Part shown: piece by piece, positions 1 to 9,013 of the stretch
Position numbering within the stretch: the stretch's first letter is position 1
Layout of the letters: every line of letters starts with the position of its first letter
Assembly (NCBI RefSeq): GCF_030065535.1
Contig: NZ_JASJND010000008.1
Span: forward strand, 1 to 64,000
Reading direction: 5' to 3'
Length of the DNA: 64,000 bases
DNA from: Microbacterium dauci
GTDB taxonomy: Bacteria; Actinomycetota; Actinomycetes; Actinomycetales; Microbacteriaceae
Made by a program: the position numbers and the translations under genes
Notes under the pieces: model-generated
Told to the model about the DNA's origin: nothing
Databases searched by the model: none
Seen by the model: the letters and a program-made list of their open reading frames with translations, nothing else

Positions 1-28
1 CCTGTGGGAGAGTAGGACACCGCCGGAC
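1..28 (+). rRNA. rrf: 5S ribosomal RNA, 3' end only
   Basis: The first bases (GGGAGAGTAGGACACCGCCG) match the conserved 3' end of bacterial 5S rRNA, where this strand pairs with the 5' end to close helix I. Only about 28 bases are present; the rest of the gene, and by inference the 23S and 16S genes, lie left of the window. A strong hairpin follows directly, as expected at the end of an rRNA operon. The exact 3' end is uncertain by a few bases. Confidence 0.88.
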
Positions 29-36
29 TTCTTTCA

Positions 37-70
37 GGAAATGGCCACCCAACGCAGGGTGGCCATTTCC
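37..70 (+). terminator. rRNA operon terminator
   Basis: Perfect 14-bp stem (GGAAATGGCCACCC pairing with GGGTGGCCATTTCC) around a six-base loop AACGCA, placed nine bases after the 5S rRNA. There is no real T-tract afterwards, but stem strength and position fit the terminator of the rRNA operon. Confidence 0.85.
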
Positions 71-133
71 AGTTAACGCGACGATTCTCCACGTCGGGTT
101 GCGTGACATTCCTATCCCGGAGCTGGAGGAACG

Positions 134-592
134 ATGACCGAGACATCTCGAGACGTCATGTTCCACCAGGCCGCGGTCGCGGACATCGCTCCGGCCGACC
201 TGTACCGGATCCTCTGGCTCCGCGTACAGGTCTTCGTCGTCGAGCAGGCGGCTGCCTACGAGGAGCTGGACGGTCGCGACATCGAGACCGGTGCCGTGTT
301 GCTCTGGTGCACCGACGGCGACGACGTGCTGGCCACGCTGCGTCTCCTCGACGACGGTGACGCGTGGCGCATCGGTCGGGTGGCCACTGCGGCATCCGCT
401 CGGGGACGAGGGCTCGCCGCGCAGTTGATGGATGCCGCCATCGCGACGGCGGCCGCGAAGGACGCGGGACGCCCGTTCGTCCTCGACGCGCAACTGCACC
501 TCGCCGACTGGTACGGCCGATTCGGATTCGTCGTCGATGGCCCGGAGTTCGTCGAGGACAACATTCCGCACGTCCCGATGCGACGAGGCTGA
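134..592 (+). CDS. elaA: ElaA-type GNAT N-acetyltransferase
   Basis: 152 residues, single GNAT domain. The acetyl-CoA loop RGRGLAA is at about residues 90-96, and the C-terminal part (LHLADWYGRFGF, then DNIPHVPM) has the layout of E. coli ElaA. GNAT enzymes move an acetyl group from acetyl-CoA to an amine; the substrate of ElaA proteins is not established, so none is assigned. Cytosolic, no signal or membrane segment. The ATG is preceded by GGAGCTGGAGGA. It stands alone between the rRNA terminator and the convergent copper operon, whose copA ends 4 bases past its stop. Confidence 0.85.
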   Translation: MTETSRDVMFHQAAVADIAPADLYRILWLRVQVFVVEQAAAYEELDGRDIETGAVLLWCTDGDDVLATLRLLDDGDAWRIGRVATAASARGRGLAAQLMDAAIATAAAKDAGRPFVLDAQLHLADWYGRFGFVVDGPEFVEDNIPHVPMRRG

Positions 593-596
593 CGCT

Positions 597-2828
597 TCAG
601 TCGGTCGGGAGCGCCTTGAAGCCGCGCAGTCGCAGGCTGTTGGTGACCACGAAGATCGAAGAGAGCGCCATCGCGGCTGCGGCGACTACCGGGTTGAGCA
701 GGCCTGCCATCGCGACGGGGATCGCTGCGACGTTGTAGGCGAAGGCCCAGAAGAGGTTCGCCTTGATGATGCCGAGCGTGCGGCGGGCGAGGCGAACGGC
801 GTCCGCGACGACGAGGAGATCTCCGGAGACCACCGTGATGTCGCTCGCCGCGATCGCGGCATCCGTTCCACCGCCCATCGCGAGGCCGAGGTCGGCAGCG
901 GCGAGTGCGGCTGCGTCGTTGACGCCGTCGCCGACGACGGCGACCACACGTCCCTCGCCGCGAAGGCGCTGGACGAGCGCGAGCTTGTCGGCCGGCGTGA
1001 CCTCGGCGTGCACGGTCGTGATGCCGACCTCGTTCGCGACGCGCTCTGCGGTGCGTGCATTGTCACCGGTGAGGAGCATCGGCTCGAGTCCCAGTTCGCG
1101 GAACCGCGCCACGGCGCGGGCGCTCGTCGGCTTGACCGTGTCGGCGACACCGATCGCGCCGAGGTAGACGCCGTCACGCGCGACCGCGATGACCGTGGCG
1201 GATGCCTCGAGTTCTGCGACGCGAGTGCGGTCGTCCTCGGGAACCGCGATGCTCCACTGGTCCCGTACCCAGCTGAGACGTCCAGCGACGACGGCGGAAC
1301 CCCCGACGACGCCCTCGACGCCGTAACCCGCGTGTGCCCGGAACGACTCGACCGTCGCGACCGATGGCGCGGCTTCGACGACCGCGCGTGCGACCGGGTG
1401 CTCCGAGGCGGCTTCGACTGCCGCCGCGGCGCGCAGGAGGTCGTCCGCGTCGACGCCCGAGCCAGGCAGGACGGCCGTGACGGCCATCGTTCCGGTCGTG
1501 ACGGTGCCGGTCTTGTCGAGGACGATCGTGTCGACGCGTCGGGTCTGCTCGAGCACCTGCGGGCCGCGGATGAGGATGCCGAGCTGCGAACCGCGCCCGG
1601 TGCCCACGAGCAGCGCCGTCGGCGTCGCAAGGCCGAGCGCGCAGGGGCACGCGATGATGAGGGTCGCGACGGCGGCGGTGAACGCGATCTCGATGCCATT
1701 CCCCGAGAGCATCCAGCCCACGAACGCGGCCACCGCGAGGGCGATGACGATCGGGACGAAGACGGCGGACACGCGGTCGGCGAGTCGTTGCACCTGCGCC
1801 TTCCCGGTCTGCGCCTCTTCCATGAGGCGGCCCATCCGGGCGAGTTCGGTGTCCGCGCCGACGCGGGTCAGTTCGACGATGAGTCGGCCACTCGCGTTGA
1901 CCGTGGCCCCGACGACGCGCGAGCCCACCGTCACTTCGACGGGCGAGGACTCACCCGTCAGCATGCTTTCGTCGACCGCCGAGGCGCCATCGAGGACGAT
2001 GCCGTCCGACGGGATCTTCTCTCCGGGGCGGACGACGACCGTGTCGCCGACGGCGAGCGAGTCGACGGGCACCGAGCGCTCGACGCCGTCGACGAGCGTG
2101 GTCGCCGAGGTTGCGCCCATCTCCAACAGGGCACGCAGCGCTTCGGCCGACGAACGCTTGGCACGCGCCTCGGCGTAGCGTCCCGCGAGCAGGAAGACGG
2201 TGACCAGCGCGGCGACCTCGAGGTAGACCTCGTGCGCGCCGGCTTCGGGTGTGCCGAACAGCTGGAAGGTCATGGTCATACCGGGCATGCCGGCCCCGCC
2301 GAAGAAGAGCGCGTACAGCGACCATCCGAACGCGGCGATGACGCCGAGGCTGATGAGCGTGTCCATCGTCGCGGCGCCGTGCCGTGCGTTGATGGCCGCC
2401 GCGCGGTGGAACGGCCATGCGCCCCATACCGCGATCGGTGCGGTCAGGGTGAGTGCGAGCCACTGCCAGTACTCGAACTGCAGGGCCGGGATCATCGACA
2501 GCACCGCGACCGGCAGTGCGAGTGCCGCGCTGACGAGCAGGCGGCGACGGATGCCGGCGACGTCGTCCTCCATCGCCATGTGGTCGTGCGCGCCGTGCTC
2601 GGTGTGCGTCACGCGCGGCGCCGGCACCGAGGCCTTGTAGCCCGCGGCCTCGACGGCGGCGATCAGGTCGGCGGGGTCGACGTCGGAGCCCTGCACGCGC
2701 GCCTTCTCGGTGGCGTAGTTCACCGTGGCCGCCACACCGGGCAGCTTGTTCAGCTTGCGTTCGATCCGGGTGGCGCACGAGGCGCACGTCATCCCGGTGA
2801 TCTCGAGCTCGACGTCGGTGGTGCGCAT
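597..2828 (-). CDS. copA: Copper-translocating P1B-type ATPase CopA
   Basis: 743 residues. One N-terminal heavy-metal domain has the metal site CASC (C15, C18), followed by a His/Met-rich linker (about 72-86). Membrane segments follow, with the actuator TGES at 291-294, transmembrane metal motif CPC at 394-396, phosphorylation motif DKTGT at 438-442, SEHP at 475-478, TGDN at 587-590 and GDGVNDA at 633-639. This is the full set for a Cu(I) exporter in the inner membrane. The ATG at 2828 is chosen because it sits one base after the copZ stop (TGACATG), implying translational coupling; a longer open frame upstream would run through copZ. Last gene of csoR-copZ-copA. One metal-binding domain rather than two is normal in actinobacteria. 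Confidence 0.95.
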   Translation of the reverse strand: MRTTDVELEITGMTCASCATRIERKLNKLPGVAATVNYATEKARVQGSDVDPADLIAAVEAAGYKASVPAPRVTHTEHGAHDHMAMEDDVAGIRRRLLVSAALALPVAVLSMIPALQFEYWQWLALTLTAPIAVWGAWPFHRAAAINARHGAATMDTLISLGVIAAFGWSLYALFFGGAGMPGMTMTFQLFGTPEAGAHEVYLEVAALVTVFLLAGRYAEARAKRSSAEALRALLEMGATSATTLVDGVERSVPVDSLAVGDTVVVRPGEKIPSDGIVLDGASAVDESMLTGESSPVEVTVGSRVVGATVNASGRLIVELTRVGADTELARMGRLMEEAQTGKAQVQRLADRVSAVFVPIVIALAVAAFVGWMLSGNGIEIAFTAAVATLIIACPCALGLATPTALLVGTGRGSQLGILIRGPQVLEQTRRVDTIVLDKTGTVTTGTMAVTAVLPGSGVDADDLLRAAAAVEAASEHPVARAVVEAAPSVATVESFRAHAGYGVEGVVGGSAVVAGRLSWVRDQWSIAVPEDDRTRVAELEASATVIAVARDGVYLGAIGVADTVKPTSARAVARFRELGLEPMLLTGDNARTAERVANEVGITTVHAEVTPADKLALVQRLRGEGRVVAVVGDGVNDAAALAAADLGLAMGGGTDAAIAASDITVVSGDLLVVADAVRLARRTLGIIKANLFWAFAYNVAAIPVAMAGLLNPVVAAAAMALSSIFVVTNSLRLRGFKALPTD

Positions 2829-2829
2829 G

Positions 2830-3117
2830 TCAGGCGTTCGCCACCTGGTATCCGGCCTCGGCGACGGCGGCTTCGACGGCCGACTGGTCGAGGGGGGCGG
2901 CGCTGTGGACGGTGACACGCGACGTGCCGCCGGGGGTCAGGTCGATCGCGACGGATGCCACGCCGTCCAGAGCGGACAGCTCTTCGCGCACGCTCGAGGC
3001 GCAGTGGCCGCAGGTCATGCCGGTCACAAGGACCTCTTGCGAGACGGCACCCTCGGGGGCGGTGGTCGGCTGGGGTGCGGCATCCGGACGGCGGCCGAAC
3101 GGGATGTGCTGGGTCAT
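2830..3117 (-). CDS. copZ: CopZ-like copper chaperone (HMA domain)
   Basis: 95 residues. After a Pro-rich start of about 27 residues comes a single HMA domain with the motif MTCGHC (C36, C39) and the usual beta-alpha-beta fold pattern. Such proteins bind Cu(I) in the cytosol and pass it to CopA. The start at 3117 is favoured over an ATG five codons upstream because AGGAG lies about 8 bases before it. It lies between csoR and copA in one transcript and ends one base before copA begins. Confidence 0.88.
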   Translation of the reverse strand: MTQHIPFGRRPDAAPQPTTAPEGAVSQEVLVTGMTCGHCASSVREELSALDGVASVAIDLTPGGTSRVTVHSAAPLDQSAVEAAVAEAGYQVANA

Positions 3118-3148
3118 GACGATGCTCCTCATATCAGTGGGTGTGTGC

Positions 3149-3430
3149 TCAAGAACGGACGAGACGGGCGATCGCGTCGTTCGCCTCGCGGATCTTCTCG
3201 GCGGCGACGGGGCCGCCCTGCGCGCTCGCTTCAGCGACGCAGTGGCTGAGATGGTCGCCGAGCAGCGAGAGCGCGACGGTCTCGAGTGCCTTCGTCGCCG
3301 CGGAGACCTGGGTCAGGATGTCGATGCAGTACTTGTCCTCGTCGACCATGCGCGCGATGCCGCGCACCTGACCCTCGATGCGACGCAGCCGCTTCTGCAG
3401 GTCGTCTTTGTGTCCGTCGTATCCGTGCAT
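3149..3430 (-). CDS. csoR: CsoR family copper-sensing repressor
   Basis: 93 residues, all-helical CsoR/RcnR fold. The Cu(I) ligands are in place: C35 (KYCIDIL), then H60 and C64 (DHLSHC), equivalent to the Cys-His-Cys triad of M. tuberculosis CsoR. It opens with LQKRLRRIEGQVRGIARM, the conserved family signature. Apo-CsoR binds DNA and releases it on binding Cu(I). First gene of the operon. Its own promoter region holds the palindrome at 3440-3456, so it very probably represses itself, copZ and copA. Confidence 0.94.
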   Translation of the reverse strand: MHGYDGHKDDLQKRLRRIEGQVRGIARMVDEDKYCIDILTQVSAATKALETVALSLLGDHLSHCVAEASAQGGPVAAEKIREANDAIARLVRS

Positions 3431-3439
3431 ATCTCGATG

Positions 3440-3456
3440 ATACCCCCTGGGGGTAT
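3440..3456. promoter_or_regulatory. CsoR operator
   Basis: A perfect 17-base palindrome, ATACCCCCTGGGGGTAT, ten bases upstream of the csoR start. Known CsoR operators are G/C-run palindromes of this form flanked by TA. Its place inside the csoR promoter region indicates autoregulation of the copper operon. Confidence 0.85.
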
Positions 3457-3501
3457 GCAACGGGCCGGGCCGCGCGGTATTCCCGCGCAGCCCGATCGCG
3501 C

Positions 3502-3520
3502 TCAGGTGAGGCTATCCTTC
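3502..3520 (+). promoter_or_regulatory. Candidate DtxR/IdeR iron box upstream of the DUF1540 gene
   Basis: TCAGGTGAGGCTATCCTTC matches 14 of 19 positions of the DtxR/IdeR consensus TTAGGTTAGGCTAACCTAA, counted by eye. It lies in the intergenic space between divergent csoR and the DUF1540 gene, about 105 bases before the latter's start. A second partial half-site (TTAGG) occurs at 3559-3563. No iron gene is adjacent, so regulation is an inference. Confidence 0.4.
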
Positions 3521-3625
3521 CTCGGAAAAGGCCACTGATCTGGCAGAAAGTTCGCGACTTAGGCTGTCCAACCTGTGGGGGTCGGTGTTTACAGTCAAGA
3601 TACGACCACTCCAAGGAGGCCCCCC

Positions 3626-3928
3626 ATGAGCATGACGCTCGACGATCTGCCCCGTGTCACCGAGTGCTCGGCACTCGGCTGCTCCTACAACGACCACTCG
3701 CACTGCCATGCCGCAGCCGTCACCATCGGTGGTGCCGTCGGCGATGCCGAGTGCGCGACGTTCATCCCGCTCGGCACGAAGGGCGGGCTCGACAAGATCG
3801 TGAGCCACGTCGGCGCATGCAAGCGCGCCGAGTGCGTCTTCAATGAGTCCCTCGAGTGCACCGCCGCAGCCGTGCGGATCGGCCCCGGCGCCGAATCCGC
3901 GGACTGCCTCACCTACGAGGCCGCCTGA
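3626..3928 (+). CDS. DUF1540 domain protein, two tetra-cysteine repeats
   Basis: 100 residues made of two copies of a DUF1540-type module. Each copy has Cys spaced C-x4-C-x7-C-x15-C: C14/C19/C27/C43 and C65/C70/C78/C94. The even spacing suggests that each module holds one metal ion or cluster, but the family has no established function. The start at 3626 follows AAGGAGG at the right distance; in-frame upstream codons lack a ribosome site. A TACAGT -10-like box lies at 3590-3595. Single-gene unit with its own terminator. An iron-box-like site upstream hints at iron control. Function unknown. Confidence 0.82.
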   Translation: MSMTLDDLPRVTECSALGCSYNDHSHCHAAAVTIGGAVGDAECATFIPLGTKGGLDKIVSHVGACKRAECVFNESLECTAAAVRIGPGAESADCLTYEAA

Positions 3929-3938
3929 CCCGAACACC

Positions 3939-3975
3939 ACGAAGGCCGTCGAGCATCGCGCTCGGCGGCCTTCGT
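3939..3975 (+). terminator. Terminator after the DUF1540 gene
   Basis: Hairpin ACGAAGGCCG / CGGCCTTCGT, continued after one mismatch by CGAGC / GCTCG, with loop ATCGC. It begins 10 bases after the DUF1540 stop. Confidence 0.85.
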
Positions 3976-4042
3976 CGTGTCGGCCTTCGTCATGCCCTGG
4001 CCGCGTAGGCTCGCGACGGATGCCACGAGAGGAAGCGCGACC

Positions 4043-5209
4043 ATGACGCACATCGACTTCGACGCGATCACCGAAGCAGACCTGCGCGCGGGCGGCAGCA
4101 TGAAGTGGTCGATGTTCCCCGACACCATCGGGGCGTTCGTCGCCGAGATGGATTTCGGACTCGCGTCCGCCGTGAGCGGCGCGATCAAGGACGCGGTCGA
4201 CCAGGGAGTCACCGGGTACCTCCCGACGGCGCTCGTGACCGAGCTGTCGGCGGCAACGGCCTCCTGGTACGCCCGTCAGTACGGCTGGGATGTTCCCGCC
4301 GAGCGGGTGCAGCACGTCCCCGATGTGATCGCCGCTTTCGAGCTCGCGATCGAGAAGTTCACCGCTCCGGGGAGCGCGGTCATCGTGCCGACGCCGGCGT
4401 ACATGCCGTTCCTCCTGGTCCCGCCGATGCTCGGGCGCGAAGTCATCGAAGTGCCGAGCATCGAGATCGACGGGCGCATGACGATGGACCTCGAAGCCGT
4501 CGGTCGCGCGTTCGACGACGGCGCCGGGATGGTCGTGCTCTGCAACCCCCACAATCCGCTCGGCACCGTGTCGACCCGCGACGAGCTCGTCGCCCTGTCG
4601 GAGGTCGTTGCCGCGAAGGGCGGCCGGGTGTTCTCGGACGAGATCCACGCGCCGATCGTCTACGGGCCCGCGCGCCACGTGCCGTACGCCTCGGTGAACG
4701 AGGCCGCCGCGTCGCACACCATCACCGCGGCATCCGCGTCGAAAGCCTGGAACCTCGCCGGTCTCAAGTGTGCGCAGGTGATCCTCTCGAACGACGCGGA
4801 TGCCGCGGTGTGGGAGTCGTTCGGTTTCTGGGCGGGCCACGGCACGGCCACCCTCGGCGTCATCGCGAACACCGCCGCGTACACCGCCGGCGGCCAGTGG
4901 CTGGACTCCGTCGTCGACTACCTGGACGGCAACCGTCGGACGCTCGCCGACCTCGTCGCAACGCACCTGCCGCGCGCGAGGATGACCCTGCCGGAGGGCA
5001 GCTACATCGCACTGATCGACTTCCGCGAGTACGGGCTCGACGGTGACCTCGCGGCATGGTTCCGGGAGCACGCCGGTGTCGCCATGACCGACGGCGCCGC
5101 GTGCGGTGAGGCCGGCATCGGGCACACGCGGTTCGTGTTCGCGATGCCGCGGCACCTGATCATCACCGCGATCGAGCGGATGGGGGCAGCGCTCGCCGCG
5201 CTGAACTGA
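4043..5209 (+). CDS. patB: MalY/PatB-type PLP-dependent C-S lyase or aminotransferase
   Basis: 388 residues, fold type I PLP enzyme of the MalY/PatB subgroup. Seen are FVAEMDF near residue 32, CNPHNPLGT at about 167-175, the PLP-phenol Asp in FSDEIHAP (D199) and the Schiff-base lysine in SASKAWNLAG (K234). Family members split cystathionine to homocysteine, pyruvate and ammonia, and some act as aminotransferases; the sequence cannot decide which. Cytosolic. The ATG at 4043 has AGGAAG upstream; an in-frame ATG 22 codons earlier lies across the preceding terminator and is rejected. A TAGGCT promoter-like box lies at about 4006. Single gene. Confidence 0.86.
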   Translation: MTHIDFDAITEADLRAGGSMKWSMFPDTIGAFVAEMDFGLASAVSGAIKDAVDQGVTGYLPTALVTELSAATASWYARQYGWDVPAERVQHVPDVIAAFELAIEKFTAPGSAVIVPTPAYMPFLLVPPMLGREVIEVPSIEIDGRMTMDLEAVGRAFDDGAGMVVLCNPHNPLGTVSTRDELVALSEVVAAKGGRVFSDEIHAPIVYGPARHVPYASVNEAAASHTITAASASKAWNLAGLKCAQVILSNDADAAVWESFGFWAGHGTATLGVIANTAAYTAGGQWLDSVVDYLDGNRRTLADLVATHLPRARMTLPEGSYIALIDFREYGLDGDLAAWFREHAGVAMTDGAACGEAGIGHTRFVFAMPRHLIITAIERMGAALAALN

Positions 5210-5230
5210 TTCCTCAGCCGGCGAGGCTCC

Positions 5231-5929
5231 TCAGCCGACAGCGCGACGGTACAACACGACTGGGCGCCCGCGTGCGCCGAAGCGGTGCGAGACCGTCGCA
5301 TCGCCGGTGCGGGCGAGGTGGTCGAGGTATCGCCGCACGGTCGGCAGCGATGCGCCGCAGCGGGCCGCGATGTCGGTCGCGCTCTGCGCGGTCGTCGGGT
5401 CGAGGCTGCCGGCGACGAGCGCCAGCGTCGACTCGGACAGCCCCTTCGGGAGCGGCAGCGGATCGTGTCGTGGCCCCGCGGTGTCGCGACCGCGACTGAG
5501 CGCGTCGATCTCGCCCTGTGCGAGTGAGACGTGCGACTCCGCGGCCCGCTCGCTCCGCGTGCCGCGGTACTCCTCGAGACGCGCGCGCAGCGCCGCCTCG
5601 GTGAACGGCTTCACGAGGTACCCCACGATGTGCGCCGAGAGCGCCTGCCGCACGGTCGTGGCATCCCGAGCGGAACTCACCACGAGCACGTCGACATCCC
5701 AGTCCCGGACGATGCGCAGCCGGTGGAGGACCTCGATGCCGCTGAAGTCCGGCAGCTGCATGTCCAGCAGGACGAAATCGACATCGTCGTGCAGTGCGAG
5801 GGCAGTCGCGGCCGCACCGGACCGCGCGGTACCCACGACCTCGAAGCCCGGTGCGGCGGCGACGTACCCCGAATGGAGCCGGACGGCGGCCGGGTCGTCG
5901 TCGACGATGAGGGTGCGGATGCCGCTCAT
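5231..5929 (-). CDS. CitB/DcuR-type response regulator
   Basis: 232 residues. The receiver domain has acidic residues D10-D12, phospho-acceptor D56 in LLDMQLPD and K107 in LVKPF. The C-terminal part has a helix-turn-helix of the CitB/DpiA type (ATDIAARCGASLPTVRRYL). Its start overlaps the stop of the upstream sensor kinase by 4 bases (ATGA). Response regulators of this group activate uptake of C4-dicarboxylates or citrate. The divergent tctCBA operon starting at 7362 is the obvious target, as tricarboxylate transporters are often controlled by such pairs. Confidence 0.9.
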   Translation of the reverse strand: MSGIRTLIVDDDPAAVRLHSGYVAAAPGFEVVGTARSGAAATALALHDDVDFVLLDMQLPDFSGIEVLHRLRIVRDWDVDVLVVSSARDATTVRQALSAHIVGYLVKPFTEAALRARLEEYRGTRSERAAESHVSLAQGEIDALSRGRDTAGPRHDPLPLPKGLSESTLALVAGSLDPTTAQSATDIAARCGASLPTVRRYLDHLARTGDATVSHRFGARGRPVVLYRRAVG

Positions 5930-7173
5930 CGTCGGGCCGCCCAGCTCTCAGCAGGCATCTCGACGCTGAAGAGCGCACCGCCGTCGGTGGAGGTGCCGAC
6001 CTCGATCGTGCCGCCGCGTGCACCGACGGCTCGGCGTACGAGGTCGAGGCCGATGCCGCGGCCGTCGCCCTTCTCGGAGTACCCGCGGTCGAAGACGCGG
6101 ACGGCCTGGTCGGGGCTGAGCCCGGGGCCGTCGTCGCCGACGTCGATCGCCACGTGCGTCGCATCGGCGTGGATCGCGACGTGCACGCGTCGGGTCGCCG
6201 CGTCGACGGCATTCCGGACGAGGTTGGAGAGGACGAGCACGTCGGCTTCGGTGAGCGCATCTTCGGCGGCGGCGCTCGTGGGGGCGACGACCAGCGCGCC
6301 GCCGCGGGCGTCGAGCGCGGACGCGGCCGAATCGAGCACGGCGCGCGCCCCGACGTGGGCGATGGTCGGCGGGGTGTCGCTCGCGTGCGTCACCGGCGCG
6401 AGAGTCTCGATGTAGTCGAGCGCGGCCACCTGGTCACCGGCATCCACGAGTCCGCGAACGACGTGCAGTCGCGTGTGGAACTCGTGCGCCTGATCGCGGA
6501 GGGCCTGCGTCACGACGCGCTCCGCCTCCGCCTCGCGGTTCGCGGCCTCGAGGCGCGTGACACGTCGGCGGATCAGGCCGGTGAGTGCGGCGCTCACGCC
6601 GCACGCCGCGATGACCGACGCGATGACCCAGGGGAGCAGCCCCCACATGCCGGCCTCGGTGTCGCCGGCGATGCGGTCTTCGAGAATGCCGACCGACACC
6701 GCCCCGATGACGACGTCACCATCTCGCACCGGCACTTTCGCCCGGAGCGTCGGGCCGAGCGTGCCGTCCTCGGTGCCGAGATACTCCTCGCCGGCGAGCA
6801 CCCCGGTCGGGTCGGTCGACACCCGTTCGCCGCGCGCATCGGGATCGGGATGCGTGACGCGGATGCCGCTCGTGTCCATGACCACGACGTAGTCGACGCC
6901 GGACGCCCGCTGCACGATGTCGGCGAGCGGCTGCAGCCGTGCGGTCGCCGCCTCCCGATCCTCGGCCAGTGCGTTCCGCACCTCGTCGAGGGCGGCGAGG
7001 CTCTCGGCGACGTCGGTCACGCGGACGATCGTCGCCTCGCGGATGCCGCGCTGCTGCACGCCGATCGCGACCACGGTCGCCACCGTGACGACGGCGAGGA
7101 TGACGACGCACTGCAGCGCGAGCAGCAGGAGCACGCGCCCGCCGAGGCTGGGCGCCGAGCGGGTGGCATCCAT
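5926..7173 (-). CDS. CitA/DcuS-type sensor histidine kinase
   Basis: 415 residues. Membrane helix at about 12-38, an extracytoplasmic sensor domain (about 45-175) containing VDYVVVMDTSGIRVTHPDP typical of single-Cache/PDC citrate and dicarboxylate sensors, and a second membrane helix at about 176-200. The phospho-accepting histidine is H230 in DQAHEFHTRLHVVRG, followed by an ATPase domain with N box (NAVDAAT), DDGPGL and GRGIGL. The start at 7173 is chosen for AAGGAGCGCCG directly upstream. Operon with the response regulator, divergent from tctC. The ligand is inferred to be a di- or tricarboxylate. Confidence 0.9.
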   Translation of the reverse strand: MDATRSAPSLGGRVLLLLALQCVVILAVVTVATVVAIGVQQRGIREATIVRVTDVAESLAALDEVRNALAEDREAATARLQPLADIVQRASGVDYVVVMDTSGIRVTHPDPDARGERVSTDPTGVLAGEEYLGTEDGTLGPTLRAKVPVRDGDVVIGAVSVGILEDRIAGDTEAGMWGLLPWVIASVIAACGVSAALTGLIRRRVTRLEAANREAEAERVVTQALRDQAHEFHTRLHVVRGLVDAGDQVAALDYIETLAPVTHASDTPPTIAHVGARAVLDSAASALDARGGALVVAPTSAAAEDALTEADVLVLSNLVRNAVDAATRRVHVAIHADATHVAIDVGDDGPGLSPDQAVRVFDRGYSEKGDGRGIGLDLVRRAVGARGGTIEVGTSTDGGALFSVEMPAESWAARR

Positions 7174-7361
7174 CGGCGCTCCTTTCGTGACGCTCCTCCA
7201 TGACGCTGCATTCACGGCGAGGCCGTCGTCGTGATCAACAAAGAGCGAAAGTGCGGCTGCGACGTCTTCGTGCGCCGGCGCCCTGTCATTCTACTGAGCG
7301 CGTCTGCGGCGCTGCCGACGGGAACCTCCCGCGACCCCGCACGTACAGGGAGGTGCTCAGG

Positions 7362-8366
7362 ATGAGCCGTTCGGAAACTCGTCGACCCGGTCGCCGGGTC
7401 GCGGGAACCATCGTCGGTATCGTCGCCGTCGGACTGTTCGCGGTCGCCGCGGTGAACGCGGCGTCGTCCGGCAGCGGGGCGAGCCCTCGCACCAACCTCA
7501 GCATCATCGCGCCCGCGGCACCCGGCGGCGGGTGGGACGGCTTCGGTCGTGAGGCCCAGCGTGTCATGCGCGACGACGACATCGCCGGCGGCATCCAGGT
7601 CAAGAACATCCCGGGCGCCTCCGGCACCATCGGTCTCGGAGCGCTCGCCGAGATGGGCGACCGCCACGACGTGATGATGGTGACCGGCGGCGTGATGGTC
7701 GGCGGCATCCTCATCAACAGTTCCGCCGTCGATCTCGAGGACGTGACGCCGATCGCGCGACTGGCCGATGACTTCAACGTGCTCGTCGTGCCCGGCGACT
7801 CCCCGTACGACACCCTCGAGGAGTTCGCCGACGCGCTCGCCGCCGACCCGGGTGGCACCGCGATCGCCGGTGGTTCGCTCGGCGGCATCGATCACCTGCT
7901 CGCCGGCATGCTCGCGCAGGAGGTCGACATCGACCCGAGCACCGTCAACTACCTGGCATACCCGGGCGGCGGCGAGGTGGTCACGTCGATGTTGTCGCAC
8001 ACCGCCGAGGCCGGACTCTCGGGGTACAACGAGTTCCGCGACCAGATCGAGTCGGGAAACCTCAAGGCGCTCGCCGTCAGCGCGCCCGAGCCGATCGACG
8101 GCATCGACGTACCGACGTTCGTCGAGCAGGGGTACGACGTCGCCATGTCGAACTGGCGCGGGTTCGTCGCGCCGCCGGACATCTCGGACGAGGTGCGCAA
8201 CGAGCTCACCGCGATGGTGACCGAGATGCACGACTCGAGCGGGTGGACCGACGCGCTCGAACGCAACGACTGGGTCGACAGCTTCATGGTCGGCGACGAG
8301 TTCGCCGCATTCATCCGCGAAGAGACCGAGCGCACCGAAGCGATCGTGAAGGAGCTGGGACTGTGA
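7362..8366 (+). CDS. tctC: TctC, tricarboxylate-binding protein
   Basis: 334 residues. An Arg-rich start and one hydrophobic segment (about 12-34) form an export signal, without a lipobox cysteine. The mature part is a Bug/TctC-type periplasmic-binding fold: IIAPAAPGGGWDGFGR near the start, then IPGASGTIGLGAL, and a ligand region with Ser/Asn-rich loops. It captures citrate-like carboxylates outside the membrane for TctAB. The ATG at 7362 follows GGGAGG. Upstream in-frame codons fall in the intergenic region and were not used. The stop overlaps tctB (GTGA). Confidence 0.92.
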   Translation: MSRSETRRPGRRVAGTIVGIVAVGLFAVAAVNAASSGSGASPRTNLSIIAPAAPGGGWDGFGREAQRVMRDDDIAGGIQVKNIPGASGTIGLGALAEMGDRHDVMMVTGGVMVGGILINSSAVDLEDVTPIARLADDFNVLVVPGDSPYDTLEEFADALAADPGGTAIAGGSLGGIDHLLAGMLAQEVDIDPSTVNYLAYPGGGEVVTSMLSHTAEAGLSGYNEFRDQIESGNLKALAVSAPEPIDGIDVPTFVEQGYDVAMSNWRGFVAPPDISDEVRNELTAMVTEMHDSSGWTDALERNDWVDSFMVGDEFAAFIREETERTEAIVKELGL

Positions 8367-9013
8367 GCCTCATCGACAACGCCGACGACACGGCGGCGAT
8401 CCGTGTCCAGCGGATGCCGCGATGGACGACCGGCCGCAGCGAACTCATCGTCGCCGCGGGCGTGATCGGCCTCGCCGTCGCGCTGACCATCGGCATCGTC
8501 ACGATGGAGATCCCGGAGGGCACCGCGCCTCCCGGCCCGCAGTTCTTCCCGATCATCGTCGCGGTCTTCCTCTACGCCGTCGGTACGGCGCTTGCGATCA
8601 CCGTCATCGTCTCGCCGGCACGTGCGCACGTCGTCGGCGACCCGACCGAGCTCTCGACGCAGATGCTCGGCGATCTCGGCGCGCTGGACCGCACCTCGGA
8701 GATCCGCGTCGTCGCGCCCGAGGCGATCGCGGTGAAGACGGTGTCGACGAGGCCCGGCGTCGATTGGCGCACCGTCGGGATCACGGTGGCCGCGATCGCG
8801 GTGTTCATCGTCATCCTCCCGATCGTCGGGTGGCTGCTGTCGGCCGCGGCACTGTTCTGGGTCCTCTCGTGGAACTTCGGGAGCAAGCGGCCGCTGCTCG
8901 ACATCGGCACCGCCGTCATCATCTCGTCCCTCATCCAGCTCGCATTCGGTGCCGGCCTCGGGCTCATCCTGCCCGCCGGCATCCTGGAAGGAGCACTGTC
9001 GTGGATCAGCTGA
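8363..9013 (+). CDS. tctB: TctB, small membrane subunit of the tripartite tricarboxylate transporter
   Basis: 216 residues. GTG start within the last codons of tctC. An N-terminal cytosolic stretch precedes hydrophobic segments at about 30-50, 60-85 and, after a soluble loop, 140-210. The first contains GPQFFPIIVA, the conserved TctB motif. It forms the membrane part with TctA. An acidic loop of about 40 residues between helices 2 and 3 is as usual in the family. The stop overlaps the tctA start by 13 bases. Confidence 0.9.
   Translation: MSLIDNADDTAAIRVQRMPRWTTGRSELIVAAGVIGLAVALTIGIVTMEIPEGTAPPGPQFFPIIVAVFLYAVGTALAITVIVSPARAHVVGDPTELSTQMLGDLGALDRTSEIRVVAPEAIAVKTVSTRPGVDWRTVGITVAAIAVFIVILPIVGWLLSAAALFWVLSWNFGSKRPLLDIGTAVIISSLIQLAFGAGLGLILPAGILEGALSWIS

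Noticed and set aside
432..2915. 827-codon plus-strand frame opposite copA
   Set aside because: Antisense shadow of copA, which has every P-type ATPase motif on the minus strand.
3559..3574. Second iron box (TTAGG...AACCT) before the DUF1540 gene
   Set aside because: Only the left half fits; without a gap the rest matches poorly.
7174..7361. Riboswitch or small RNA between the sensor kinase and tctC
   Set aside because: No conserved motif or strong hairpin was found; it is treated as a divergent promoter region.
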